Positions 52,079 through 60,667 of a stretch of 64,000 bases of DNA are shown here, in pieces (position 1 is the stretch's first letter; every line of letters begins with the position of its first letter). The position numbers and the translations under genes are program-made. The notes below the pieces were generated by a model, which was given only the letters and a program-made list of their open reading frames with translations, did no database searches and was not told where the DNA came from. The DNA is from an uncultured Corynebacterium sp. (GTDB lineage Bacteria > Actinomycetota > Actinomycetes > Mycobacteriales > Mycobacteriaceae): contig NZ_CAMIHD010000008.1 in the NCBI RefSeq assembly GCF_946222835.1, positions 1 through 64,000 on the forward strand. The letters run 5' to 3'.

Positions 52079-52118
52079 CCCCCGTGGGGTGCCGATTGGG
52101 TACCTGCGGGGGTTTATT
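52079..52118 (+). terminator. Terminator after sepF
   Basis: ACCCCG/CGGGGT plus the inner pairs GGGT/GTACC around a short loop, followed by TTTATT. It lies 20 nt after the sepF stop and immediately before yggT, so some read-through is likely. Confidence 0.65.
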
Positions 52119-52135
52119 CGATAGGCTCAACAATT

Positions 52136-52429
52136 GTGACACAACTCGGAATTATTCTTATCCTGCTCGTGCGGATTTATACGTGGGTGCTCATCGCCCG
52201 CATCGTGATCGAGATGATCCAGTCCTTCTCGCGGCAATTCAATCCGCCCCGCTGGTTTATGGTCGTAGCGGAGCCCTTGTTTGTAATTACGGATCCGCCG
52301 GTCAAGGCGTTGCGGCGCTTGATCCCGCCGCTGCAGATGGGTGGCGTAGCCCTCGACGTTTCGGTCCTCGTACTATTCGTCTTGCTCTCGATACTCACGA
52401 TGATTCTGCGGATGGTGTTTCTGACTTAG
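52136..52429 (+). CDS. YggT family membrane protein
   Basis: A 97-residue protein with two membrane segments (about residues 5-27 and 70-94) and the YggT-type loop FNPPRWFMVVAEPLFVITDPPVKALRRLIPP. It is found between sepF and divIVA in most actinobacteria, implying a role in division or polar growth, but the molecular function is unknown. GTG start at 52136 without a clear ribosome-binding site. Confidence 0.9.
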   Translation: MTQLGIILILLVRIYTWVLIARIVIEMIQSFSRQFNPPRWFMVVAEPLFVITDPPVKALRRLIPPLQMGGVALDVSVLVLFVLLSILTMILRMVFLT

Positions 52430-52500
52430 CACCCCCGTCGCCATGAAACCTGTGGTAAACGTTGAGACTCGACGGGGCGTCGATTATTGTGGGCGTTTGG

Positions 52501-52529
52501 TTACGATAAAACGCGATAACCCGTATTAT
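52501..52529 (+). promoter_or_regulatory. divIVA promoter
   Basis: TTACGA (52501-52506), 17 bp spacer, TATTAT (52524-52529). Transcription would begin near 52536, giving a leader of about 100 nt with some hairpin potential before the divIVA ATG. Confidence 0.6.
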
Positions 52530-52633
52530 GAACCACATGTACCTTTGTGGGGAAGGTTTAGTTAGACCTGAACCGCAGCTCCTAAGGCCCTGGAACCTCC
52601 GGGGTTGTACCAACCTGAAGGGGAAGAGAAGAC

Positions 52634-53803
52634 ATGCCACTGTCACCAGCTGATGTACACAACGTCGCGTTCAGCAAGCCGCCGATTGGCAAGCGCGGCT
52701 ACAACGAAGACGAGGTGGATCAGTTCCTCGATCTCGTAGAGGATGCCCTTGCCCAGCTGCAGGACGAGAACGAGGACCTGCAGGCACAGGTTAGTGACCT
52801 GAATTCTCAGGTTAAGTCGGGTGCGGGGGCCGCCGCTGGTACCGCGACCGCAGCTTCCGCCCGCACTGACGAGGCTGCACTGCGTAAGGAAATCGAATCC
52901 AAGCTGCGTGCTGAGTACGAAACCAAGCTGGCAGACTCCAAGTCTGAGCTTTCCCGCGCTAAGGAAGAAACCAAGAAGGCTCAGGAGCAGGCTAAGGCGG
53001 CCCAGGCTGAGGCTTCCAAGGCACAGGAGAGCGGTTCTGCTGCTTCCTCCTCGGCAGACCTGAAGGCGGCCCGCGAGGAGGCTGCTCAGGCAAAGAAGGA
53101 TGCTGAGGCAGCTCGCGCCGAAGCAGCACAGGCAAAGAAGGACCTCGAGGCTTCCAAGAAGGAAAACGACGAGCTGAAGAAGTCTGCTTCCGCAGCTGGT
53201 TCCTCCAAGGCCGGCGTTGCGGCCGCAGGTATTGCGGGCGCTAGCGCGGCTCAGACCGCCGATGGCCTGGCTACTCCGGAAACTCACATGCAGGCCGCCC
53301 GTGTCTTGGGTCTGGCGCAGGAGATGGCAGATCGCCTGACCTCCGAGGCCCGTGCGGAGTCTGAGTCCATGTTGTCCGAGGCGCGCACTGCCGCAGAAAA
53401 GCAGCTGACCGATGCTGATTCTCGCTCCAAGGCTCAGCTTGCCGACGCCCAGAAGAAGTACGATGCCCAGCTGCAGGACGCAGATTCCCGCTCCAAGAAG
53501 CTGGTGTCTGACGCCGAGGCTAAGGCAAAGCAGACTGAGTCTGATGCTTCCTCCCGTGCCGAAGCCCAGATCCGTCAGGCAGAAGAGAAGGCTGCTTCCC
53601 TGCAGGCCGATGCTGAGCGCAAGCACACCGAGGTTATGAACACGGTCAAGCAACAGCAGACCGCACTGGAGGCTCGCATTTCCGAGCTGCGTACCTTTGA
53701 GCGTGAGTACCGCACCCGTCTGAAGACTCTGCTCGAGTCTCAGCTGGAAGAGCTGGCTACCCGCGGCACCGCCGCGCCGAACGGTGAGGCTGGCAATAAC
53801 TAA
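52634..53803 (+). CDS. divIVA: Polar growth scaffold DivIVA (Wag31)
   Basis: A 389-residue coiled-coil protein that marks the poles and recruits the elongation machinery in Corynebacteriales. The N-terminal lipid-binding domain is LSPADVHNVAFSKPPIGKRGYNEDEVDQFLDLVEDAL. It is followed by a variable Ala-rich linker and two long Ala/Glu/Lys/Gln-rich coiled coils (about residues 80-190 and 220-375). Codon runs for Ala and Lys make the opposite strand falsely open. ATG 52634 after GGGGAAGAGAAG. Confidence 0.97.
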   Translation: MPLSPADVHNVAFSKPPIGKRGYNEDEVDQFLDLVEDALAQLQDENEDLQAQVSDLNSQVKSGAGAAAGTATAASARTDEAALRKEIESKLRAEYETKLADSKSELSRAKEETKKAQEQAKAAQAEASKAQESGSAASSSADLKAAREEAAQAKKDAEAARAEAAQAKKDLEASKKENDELKKSASAAGSSKAGVAAAGIAGASAAQTADGLATPETHMQAARVLGLAQEMADRLTSEARAESESMLSEARTAAEKQLTDADSRSKAQLADAQKKYDAQLQDADSRSKKLVSDAEAKAKQTESDASSRAEAQIRQAEEKAASLQADAERKHTEVMNTVKQQQTALEARISELRTFEREYRTRLKTLLESQLEELATRGTAAPNGEAGNN

Positions 53804-53820
53804 GCCACCCCGTTCCTCTT

Positions 53821-53862
53821 AGCGCCCCCCGCCACTGCGGTGGGGGCGCTATTGTTGTTTTA
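53821..53862 (+). terminator. Terminator after divIVA
   Basis: AGCGCCCCC/GGGGGCGCT (53821-53829/53842-53850) followed by the T-rich ATTGTTGTTTT. Confidence 0.85.
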
Positions 53863-53887
53863 GACCGTTGTGCCTTATCCCGCCTTA

Positions 53888-54124
53888 ATGAGAGGAACCG
53901 CTGTGCTCGTTGCCGCTTTAGTTCTCGCCCTCGTGGCATTCGTGGCCTTGGTGAATTTTGTGATTTCGGGGGCAGATTGGTCGCTTTATATCGTATTCGC
54001 TGCCGCTGGCCTTGGGCTGGTCTGCTTCATTTTGGACTGGGTGCATAAGCACCGTGCCGATAAATCCGAGGCAGCAGTACGCCCTGATCAAGAGGCCTTG
54101 CGCGAAGTTTTCCGCGAGGGTTAA
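53888..54124 (+). CDS. Small membrane protein, hypothetical
   Basis: A 78-residue protein with two membrane segments (about residues 4-26 and 32-52) and a charged cytoplasmic tail (HKHRADKSEAAVRPDQEALREVF). No family is recognised with certainty; a similar small gene follows divIVA in other corynebacteria as I recall. ATG 53888 is used; GTG 53870 in the same frame would add 6 residues. Neither has a good ribosome-binding site. Confidence 0.65.
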   Translation: MRGTAVLVAALVLALVAFVALVNFVISGADWSLYIVFAAAGLGLVCFILDWVHKHRADKSEAAVRPDQEALREVFREG

Positions 54125-54198
54125 TGTGCCGCGTCCACATGTCGTGGTTTGAGGCATGCGAATGAGGCGCACGAGGCGCCTTTATCGCAATCTTTTCC

Positions 54199-55200
54199 TT
54201 AACAATCAGGTGGTTGCCACCGAATCTCGCCATTCGTTCGGGCAAGCCGTCCGCGCAGCGGTCGGGCATTGGGATCGTCATCGTTAGCGCCATTGTGGTA
54301 GGCGCAGGCTGTGGATAAGTTCGCGATATTGGTCAATCCACCGTGCGACCACGGGTCCAAATGGTGAGTTTGGCATTCGTCGGCAGGCTTGGCACACCGA
54401 GGCCATGGGCACACGGGATTTTCCGCGCCCGCCATCAACCGCTGCTTAGCATTGGCGAAGCGCTCGGTGCGATACAGATTCACCGCGCCTTCAAAAGGAC
54501 TTACTAGGGTAATGAGGCCGTGCTCCTTGAGCGTGCGACGCAAGTACTGCGCACCCGTAAGCGTCGCCCCGTTTGTCATTTGCAGGGTGATTTCCTCACC
54601 GTCACCGTTGACGATGCGTACGTAGTCTTCCAAGCGCACGATGACATTGGTTACTACTGTGCTTCGTTGCGCGCTATCGCCCCCGAAGAAAGTATCTTCC
54701 ACCACATCTAGCGGCTTTCTATTCTGGTTTTCTACCGCTGCGTGCAAGTCCGCAATCAACGAGGACGAGCCGTCGATCGCAAGCGTCCATGGAGCATCTT
54801 TGCGGCGGATAATGCGCACGCCCGGTTTCACCGAGCGCCTTTTCTTCGGGACCTTGGACTGAGCCAGCTTTTCTAGTGCGCCTGCTGTGGCTTTGGTGGT
54901 GCACAGTTGTTCGCGGAGAACCCAGGCGTCGAAAAGCGTGGGCATTTTCCGCGCATACTTTTCGATGATGGATAATGCAACGATGGAATGTCCATTGTGC
55001 TGAGCACCTTCGATAGCGCGGCGGCGCTTCCCCGTGAACTTGGTCGTGCCGCAGTATGCTTCCTTTAACAAGGCCAGCTCGCGGGCAGTCTTTTCGGCAG
55101 CGCCCCGTGCGCAGAGGTCGTCCTCAGACATGCCTGCGCACCCGAGGACGATGTCCATCCCGGGAGCCATGGCTGCGAGGTAAGTATCTAGCGCGTTCAC
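54199..55200 (-). CDS. HNH endonuclease signature protein
   Basis: A 333-residue protein of the corynebacterial HNH/13E12-like group. The C-terminal HNH module has paired cysteines in CPWPRCAKPADEC, then THHLDPWSHGG, then NLSTACAYHNGAND, giving a zinc-supported beta-beta-alpha-metal site. The N-terminal ~200 residues are helical and unassigned. Such proteins occur in many copies in actinobacteria and are often associated with mobile DNA, but the role is unknown. GTG at 55200 with a weak ribosome-binding site. It is on the opposite strand to its neighbours. Confidence 0.85.
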   Translation of the reverse strand: MNALDTYLAAMAPGMDIVLGCAGMSEDDLCARGAAEKTARELALLKEAYCGTTKFTGKRRRAIEGAQHNGHSIVALSIIEKYARKMPTLFDAWVLREQLCTTKATAGALEKLAQSKVPKKRRSVKPGVRIIRRKDAPWTLAIDGSSSLIADLHAAVENQNRKPLDVVEDTFFGGDSAQRSTVVTNVIVRLEDYVRIVNGDGEEITLQMTNGATLTGAQYLRRTLKEHGLITLVSPFEGAVNLYRTERFANAKQRLMAGAENPVCPWPRCAKPADECQTHHLDPWSHGGLTNIANLSTACAYHNGANDDDPNARPLRGRLARTNGEIRWQPPDC

Positions 55201-55265
55201 GACTCACAATCTATTTCCCCGCGCAACCCCGCACAAGAGAAAATTTTTAGCCTGTGGATAACTTA

Positions 55266-55295
55266 TTGTGCACGAAGATTCTGGGGCGCTATACT
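55266..55295 (+). promoter_or_regulatory. ileS promoter
   Basis: TTGTGC (55266-55271), 18 bp, TATACT (55290-55295). The predicted start near 55302 lies just before stem I of the T-box. Confidence 0.65.
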
Positions 55296-55311
55296 ATGAC
55301 CTACATGCAGT

Positions 55312-55483
55312 GATCCGGCCATCACCGGGGAGTAATTCAGAAGAACAGCCTTTGCGGCCCAGTAGAACTGAACGGGTGGGACCGTCAACTCCTTCACCGA
55401 AACGAAGCGGAGCCTTCGGGCTCAAGCAGGGTGGTACCGCGAGCCTTGAAGGCGCGTCCCTGCACCGTTTTACGAGTGAAGGA
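55312..55483 (+). promoter_or_regulatory. ileS T-box riboswitch, ultrashort stem I, translational type
   Basis: The T-box bulge sequence AGGGTGGTACCGCG is at 55428-55441. Stem I is only CCGG/CCGG (55315-55318/55325-55328), with the isoleucine specifier ATC (55321-55323) in its terminal loop. There is no terminator. Instead TCCTTCAC (55390-55397) can pair with GTGAAGGA (55476-55483), which contains the ileS Shine-Dalgarno sequence. Uncharged tRNA-Ile should free it. Confidence 0.93.
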
Positions 55484-55488
55484 TAGTT

Positions 55489-58400
55489 ATGGCGAAAAAG
55501 ATTTACCCCAAGGTCGATCTGACCGGCGGCTCAAGCCGCTTCCCGGATATGGAAGAGGAAGTCCAGAAGTACTGGAAGCAGGATGATACCTTCCATGCTT
55601 CGCTAGAAAAGACAAAGGACTGCCCAGAGTACATCTTCTATGATGGTCCTCCATTTGCTAATGGCCTGCCGCACTATGGCCACCTGCTGACCGGTTATGT
55701 GAAGGATATCGTCCCGCGCTATCGCACGATGGCAGGCAATTACGTTCCTCGCGTCTTCGGTTGGGATACCCACGGCCTGCCCGCCGAGCTAGAGGCCGAA
55801 AAGCAGCTAGGCATCACCGAAAAGGCGCAGATCGAGGACATGGGCTTGGAAAAGTTCAATGAGTACTGCGCTAAGTCCGTATTGGAATACACCGATGAGT
55901 GGGAAGAATACGTCAACCGCCAGGCCCGCTGGGTGGACTTTGACAATGGCTACAAGACCATGGATATCAATTACATGGAATCGGTCATGTGGGCGTTCAA
56001 GGAGCTATATGACAAGGGCCTTATCTATAAGGGCTTCCGCGTCTTGCCGTACTCCTGGGCGGAGCATACCTCCTTGTCTAATCAGGAGACCCGCTTGGAT
56101 GATTCCTATAAGATGCGCCAGGACCCGACCTTGACGGTTACCTTCCCTGTGGAGGGCGCGCGTGAAGGCAGTGCGGCGGAAAAAACGCTGGCGGAGCACC
56201 CCGCGCTTGCCGACGCCGCTTTCCTCGCCTGGACCACCACCCCCTGGACCTTGCCTTCAAATGAGGCGCTGGCGGTTCACCCCGAGGTTACCTATGTGCT
56301 TTTTAGGGCCACCGAGGGTGACTTCGCTGGCCGTACCTTCATCATGGCGGAAAATCTATTGGCTACCTTGGAAAAAGAACTGGGTGAGGCCGAGGTACTG
56401 GAGTCTTTCACCGGTGCGCAGCTCGAAGGCTTTACCTATGAGCCGATCTTTGGTTTCTTCCCGGATTTGCACAACGCTTACCAGGTATTGGTTGCTGATT
56501 ACGTCACCACCGAGGACGGCACCGGTGTGGTTCACCAAGCGCCTGCGTTTGGTGAAGACGATATGAATACCACCAACCAGTACGATATCGAGCTGGTCAT
56601 CCCAGTCAATGAAGACGGCAAATTCACCTCGCAGGTACCGCCGTATGAGGGCCAGCTGGTCTTTGATGCGAACAAGGACATCATCAAGGACTTGAAGGCC
56701 GCTGGGCGAGTGGTGCGCCATGTGACGATTGAGCACTCCTACCCGCACTCGTGGCGCTCGGGCGAGCCGCTTATCTACATGGCGCTGCCGGCTTGGTTCG
56801 TGAAGGTGACTGAGTTCCGCGATCGCATGGTGGAGCTTAATCACAATGAGATCGAGTGGTTGCCAGAGCACATTCGGGACGGCCAGTTTGGAAAGTGGCT
56901 CGAGGGCGCGCGTGACTGGAATATCTCCCGTACCCGCTATTGGGGCGCGCCTATCCCGGTGTGGATGTCCGATGATGACAACTACCCGCGCATGGATGTC
57001 TACGGATCACTGGATGAGTTGGAGCGCGATTTCGGCGTCCGCCCGCAGTCCCTGCACCGCCCGCATATCGATGAGTTGGTGCGCCCGAACCCCGATGATC
57101 CGACCGGTAAGTCCATGATGCGCCGCGTGCCGGACGTATTGGACTGCTGGTTCGAGTCAGGCTCGATGCCGTTCGCGCAGAAGCATTACCCATTCGAGAA
57201 TAAAGAGTGGTTTGAAACCCACTCGCCGTCTGACTTCATTGTGGAGTACTCCGGTCAAACGCGTGGCTGGTTCTATGTGATGCACGCGCTGTCCACCGCG
57301 CTGTTTGATCGTCCGGCCTATAAGAAGGTCGTAGCCCATGGCATCGTGCTGGGCAATGATGGCCTCAAGATGTCCAAGTCCAAGGGCAATTATCCCAACG
57401 TCAATGAAGTCTTTGACCGCGATGGTTCGGATGCCATGCGCTGGTTCCTGATGTCTTCGCCTATTCTGCGTGGAGGCAATCTCATCGTGACCGAGCAGGG
57501 AATTCGCGAGGGAGTGCGCCAGGCTATTCTGCCTATCTGGAATGCCTATACCTTCCTGCAGCTCTACGCGGAAAAGGAGGCCAAGTTCGACACCAGCTCC
57601 ACGCATGTTCTGGACCGCTATATCTTGGCCAAGACCCACGATGTCGTGGCTAATGTAGACGCAGCGCTTGCCGATACCGATATCGCTACGGCAACCGAAG
57701 AGGTACGCCTGTTCGCAGACGTTTTGACCAACTGGTACGTGCGTCGCTCGCGCGAGCGTTTCTGGGAAGGCGAAGATGCCCACCCTGAGGCTTTCAATAC
57801 CTTGTACACCGTGTTGGAAACCGTGACTCGCGTGGTCGCGCCGCTTTTGCCGCACGTAGCAGAAGTTATCTACCGCGGGCTAACCGGCGAGCGTTCTGTG
57901 CACTTGGCGGATTTCCCGCAGGCCGCGGATTACCCAGCTGATGCAGATCTGGTCTCTGCGATGGACGCAACTCGCGCGGTGGCTTCGGCGGCATCTTCGG
58001 TGCGCAAGTCCAATAAGCTGCGCAACCGGTTGCCGCTGCCGAAGCTGACGGTGGCTCTTGAAGGGGCACAGCGTTTGGCGGACTTTGCCGATATCATTCG
58101 CGACGAGGTCAACGTTAAGGAAGTTGAGCTTACCGAGGACGTCGATTCGGTGGGCACCTTCCAGGTAGTTTGCAATGCCAAGGTCGCTGGTCCGCGCCTG
58201 GGTAAGGATGTGCAGAGCGCCATCAAGAACCTTAAGACCGGCAACTATGAGCGCCGCGGCGACGAGGTCGTAGTTGACGGCGATATCGTGCTTGGCCCGG
58301 ATGAGTACACGGAGCGCCTGCAGGCGGCGAACCCGAAGTCGACCGCGCGTATCGAAGGCCTCGACGGACTTGTAGTACTCGACACCGAAGTGACTGAAGA

Positions 58401-58659
58401 GCTCGAAGCAGAAGGCTGGGCGGCAGACGTTATCCGTGGCCTCCAGGATGCCCGTAAGGCTTCTGGGTTTGAAGTTTCGGATCGCATCGCGGCCGTACTA
58501 TCTGTACCGGAGGAGAAGAAGACATGGGCTGAGCGTCACGCCGACCATATCGCCGGTGAAGTGCTCGCGACCGATTTCCAAGTGACCACCGAGGCGCTTG
58601 ATGGTGAGGACGTGCACGAGGTGGTGAAGGGGGTTAGCGCTACCGTCGTGAAGCAGTAG
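55489..58659 (+). CDS. ileS: Isoleucyl-tRNA synthetase
   Basis: A class I synthetase of 1056 residues that charges tRNA-Ile. The HIGH motif is HYGH (NGLPHYGHLLTG) and the KMSKS motif is intact (GLKMSKSKGN). The editing (CP1) domain with the TTPWTLPSNEAL motif lies in between. Length and sequence style (for example PPFANGLPHYGH) resemble the eukaryote-like, mupirocin-tolerant IleS group found in actinobacteria; resistance itself is inference. Control is by the T-box directly upstream. Confidence 0.97.
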   Translation: MAKKIYPKVDLTGGSSRFPDMEEEVQKYWKQDDTFHASLEKTKDCPEYIFYDGPPFANGLPHYGHLLTGYVKDIVPRYRTMAGNYVPRVFGWDTHGLPAELEAEKQLGITEKAQIEDMGLEKFNEYCAKSVLEYTDEWEEYVNRQARWVDFDNGYKTMDINYMESVMWAFKELYDKGLIYKGFRVLPYSWAEHTSLSNQETRLDDSYKMRQDPTLTVTFPVEGAREGSAAEKTLAEHPALADAAFLAWTTTPWTLPSNEALAVHPEVTYVLFRATEGDFAGRTFIMAENLLATLEKELGEAEVLESFTGAQLEGFTYEPIFGFFPDLHNAYQVLVADYVTTEDGTGVVHQAPAFGEDDMNTTNQYDIELVIPVNEDGKFTSQVPPYEGQLVFDANKDIIKDLKAAGRVVRHVTIEHSYPHSWRSGEPLIYMALPAWFVKVTEFRDRMVELNHNEIEWLPEHIRDGQFGKWLEGARDWNISRTRYWGAPIPVWMSDDDNYPRMDVYGSLDELERDFGVRPQSLHRPHIDELVRPNPDDPTGKSMMRRVPDVLDCWFESGSMPFAQKHYPFENKEWFETHSPSDFIVEYSGQTRGWFYVMHALSTALFDRPAYKKVVAHGIVLGNDGLKMSKSKGNYPNVNEVFDRDGSDAMRWFLMSSPILRGGNLIVTEQGIREGVRQAILPIWNAYTFLQLYAEKEAKFDTSSTHVLDRYILAKTHDVVANVDAALADTDIATATEEVRLFADVLTNWYVRRSRERFWEGEDAHPEAFNTLYTVLETVTRVVAPLLPHVAEVIYRGLTGERSVHLADFPQAADYPADADLVSAMDATRAVASAASSVRKSNKLRNRLPLPKLTVALEGAQRLADFADIIRDEVNVKEVELTEDVDSVGTFQVVCNAKVAGPRLGKDVQSAIKNLKTGNYERRGDEVVVDGDIVLGPDEYTERLQAANPKSTARIEGLDGLVVLDTEVTEELEAEGWAADVIRGLQDARKASGFEVSDRIAAVLSVPEEKKTWAERHADHIAGEVLATDFQVTTEALDGEDVHEVVKGVSATVVKQ

Positions 58660-58682
58660 CGCGCTAGCCGCCACCTAAAATT

Positions 58683-58716
58683 AATTGCCCAGCCGGTGTG
58701 GCTGGGCAATTTTTAT
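58683..58716 (+). terminator. Terminator after ileS
   Basis: A 12-bp perfect stem AATTGCCCAGCC/GGCTGGGCAATT (58683-58694/58700-58711) with a GGTGT loop and a T-run. A-residues on the far side could let it also end the convergent MFS transcript. Confidence 0.9.
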
Positions 58717-58728
58717 GAGTGATAGGAC

Positions 58729-59961
58729 TTAACGGACCGGGCCCGGCAGGTGAGCACGCCAGCCGAGGACCACGTTAACTAGGCAGCACAGTGCAAGCAC
58801 GGCGCCAATGAGGAATAGGGTGGTAAAGCCGAGCAGCGGGGCGAGTGCGCTAAAGGCCATGGGAATAAAGAATCCGGTATAGGACACTGAGTAGTAGACG
58901 GCGGTCAGGCCGGCGAGTTCTTCGGCACGGGCGATACGCTGGACCTCGGAGAGGCCGGCGACTAGGGCTAGGCCGTAGCCCGCGCCCATAACGGCCGCGC
59001 CGGCGATACCCAGCGGCAGTGAGCGGGTATGGGAGGCAACCGCACCGAGGATAGTGCCGACGGAGATAACTCCCATTGCTACCGCGGAAGCCCGGGCGGA
59101 CCGGCTGGTGTCAATGACCTTGCCGAGCATTTGGACGCCCACGCCGCAGCCCAAAGTGATAACGGTCATCAGGCCGGAGAAGGCGATAGGGGCATCGCCG
59201 GCGGATTTGGATAGCAGCTGTGGCAGGAGGGCATAAGCGGCACCGGCGCAGCCGAAGACCCATGGTGCTACCGGCAAGACGATGCGCACGAACCGGCGGT
59301 GGGCTGCGGAGGGAATGTGCAGCATACGCAGCATGTCGCGGATGCTCAGGTCAAGGAAAGTGTCTTTTACCGTGGCGCCACGTGGCGGGCGAGTCTCCGG
59401 GGTCTTCATCAACCAGATGGCGGTGGCGACGGTGAGGAGGATGTGCAAGATATAGGCTAAATGGGTGGGCCACGGGCCCCACTGGGCCAGCACCGAGGCG
59501 AGGCCAGCGCCGATGAGGAAGCCGAGGGTCAGGCACATCGAGGCGTGACGCGGGCCGGCAGCGGGATCGCCACCGGCGCGGGTGATGAGCTCTGAAACCC
59601 AGGTGGAGCCTACCGCCATGACGATTCCCAAAGCTAAGCCACACATGATGCGGCCCACGGCGATGACGAGTGGCTCGTTCGGTGCGATGGATAGAAGGAA
59701 GGAACCTAGAAGCGATAGCGGCGCGGCAGGCAGCATCGTGGGACGGCGGCCGATGTAGTCCGAAAGCGGACCAGAGATAAGCAGCGCAGGCACGATGCCG
59801 AGCACATAAGCAGCCAGCAGACCGTTGACGGTGACCTGCGAGAAGTGAGACTGCTCGCGGTACATGACTAGTAGAGGGGTGAACTCATTGCCGCCCCAGG
59901 CCACGGCAACCATGCTGCCGGCGACAGGAAACCATGAGTGCTTGGCAATTTTTTCGGTCAT
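58729..59961 (-). CDS. MFS transporter
   Basis: A 410-residue major facilitator with about twelve membrane helices. The conserved loop 2-3 motif appears as GPLSDYIGRRP. A central cytoplasmic loop (about residues 190-215) separates the halves. The substrate is unknown; family style suggests drug or small-metabolite export. The ATG overlaps the gntR stop by 4 bp (ATGA), so the two are cotranscribed and probably functionally linked, with the regulator likely sensing the transported compound. Confidence 0.92.
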   Translation of the reverse strand: MTEKIAKHSWFPVAGSMVAVAWGGNEFTPLLVMYREQSHFSQVTVNGLLAAYVLGIVPALLISGPLSDYIGRRPTMLPAAPLSLLGSFLLSIAPNEPLVIAVGRIMCGLALGIVMAVGSTWVSELITRAGGDPAAGPRHASMCLTLGFLIGAGLASVLAQWGPWPTHLAYILHILLTVATAIWLMKTPETRPPRGATVKDTFLDLSIRDMLRMLHIPSAAHRRFVRIVLPVAPWVFGCAGAAYALLPQLLSKSAGDAPIAFSGLMTVITLGCGVGVQMLGKVIDTSRSARASAVAMGVISVGTILGAVASHTRSLPLGIAGAAVMGAGYGLALVAGLSEVQRIARAEELAGLTAVYYSVSYTGFFIPMAFSALAPLLGFTTLFLIGAVLALCCLVNVVLGWRAHLPGPVR

Positions 59962-60602
59962 AGTTGATTCCTCGAGTTGGATAGGTGGGTGTCCAATGCA
60001 GAAAGGTAGGTGTCGAGGTCGCCGGTGCGGAGGGCATCGGCAAGCGTGCGGTGCTGATCCACGAAGGTGCGGGCGCGGGCCACGTTGCGGCCAATGGCTG
60101 TGGCGGTAAAGCGCTGCTGGCGCTCGCGCAGCTGGTGTCCCAAACCAGCTAGCAGGCGATTGGCCCCGCCATCCATGATGATCTGGTGGAAACGTGCATC
60201 CAGATGCGTATAGGCACGCAGGTCTGCGTCATCTAACGCGGCGTCTTGTTCCGCGATGGTTGCATCTAGTTGATCAACGATGTCCGCGCGCTCGGTATCA
60301 GGCATGGCGCAGATCTTTTCGGCGCAGTGCCTGTCTACGAGCAAGCGCGCCTCATAGACCTCGCGAATTTCCTGCGGGCTAATTGGCACGATGAGTGCAC
60401 CCCGCCTGGGGTAGAGCTGTAGAAAGCCTTCAACCTCTAGACGTAGGAAAGCCTCGTGCATTGGGGTGCGGCTAATTCCCATCTCGGTGGCTAGGGAAGC
60501 CTCGGAAAGCAGCTGTGAGGGCTCGAAGGAGCCGTCGATGATCTTCTCTTTGACGAAGTCATAGGCGCGCTCCGCGGCGGGCTGCATTCGTTCATTGGAC
60601 AT
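59958..60602 (-). CDS. GntR/FadR-family transcriptional regulator
   Basis: A 214-residue repressor-type protein. The N-terminal winged helix (about residues 8-75) includes LLSEASLATEMGISRTPMHEAFLRLEVEGFL. The C-terminal FCD domain has metal/ligand residues in DARFHQIIM and the later His-containing helices. Start ATG 60602 (SNERMQPAAERAYDFV); the upstream frame runs across the operator and is not used. Two abutting palindromes sit just upstream, indicating autoregulation. Confidence 0.92.
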   Translation of the reverse strand: MSNERMQPAAERAYDFVKEKIIDGSFEPSQLLSEASLATEMGISRTPMHEAFLRLEVEGFLQLYPRRGALIVPISPQEIREVYEARLLVDRHCAEKICAMPDTERADIVDQLDATIAEQDAALDDADLRAYTHLDARFHQIIMDGGANRLLAGLGHQLRERQQRFTATAIGRNVARARTFVDQHRTLADALRTGDLDTYLSALDTHLSNSRNQL

Positions 60603-60610
60603 GCATCCAT

Positions 60611-60634
60611 CTTGTATGCAAGCTTGCATGCAAG
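60611..60634. promoter_or_regulatory. Tandem palindromic operator of the GntR regulator
   Basis: CTTGTATGCAAG (60611-60622) and CTTGCATGCAAG (60623-60634) abut exactly. Both are 12-bp palindromes apart from one base in the first, and together they create a nested perfect palindrome ATGCAAGCTTGCAT. They lie 9-32 bp upstream of the gntR ATG. Confidence 0.75.
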
Positions 60635-60667
60635 CAAGCGCACAAGGGTGCTTTGTGGTGAACGAAT

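Noticed and set aside
52643..53653. A 336-residue open frame opposite divIVA
   Set aside because: The repeated Ala, Lys and Glu codons of the DivIVA coiled coil leave the other strand free of stops; the product is Leu/Cys/Gly-rich and meaningless.
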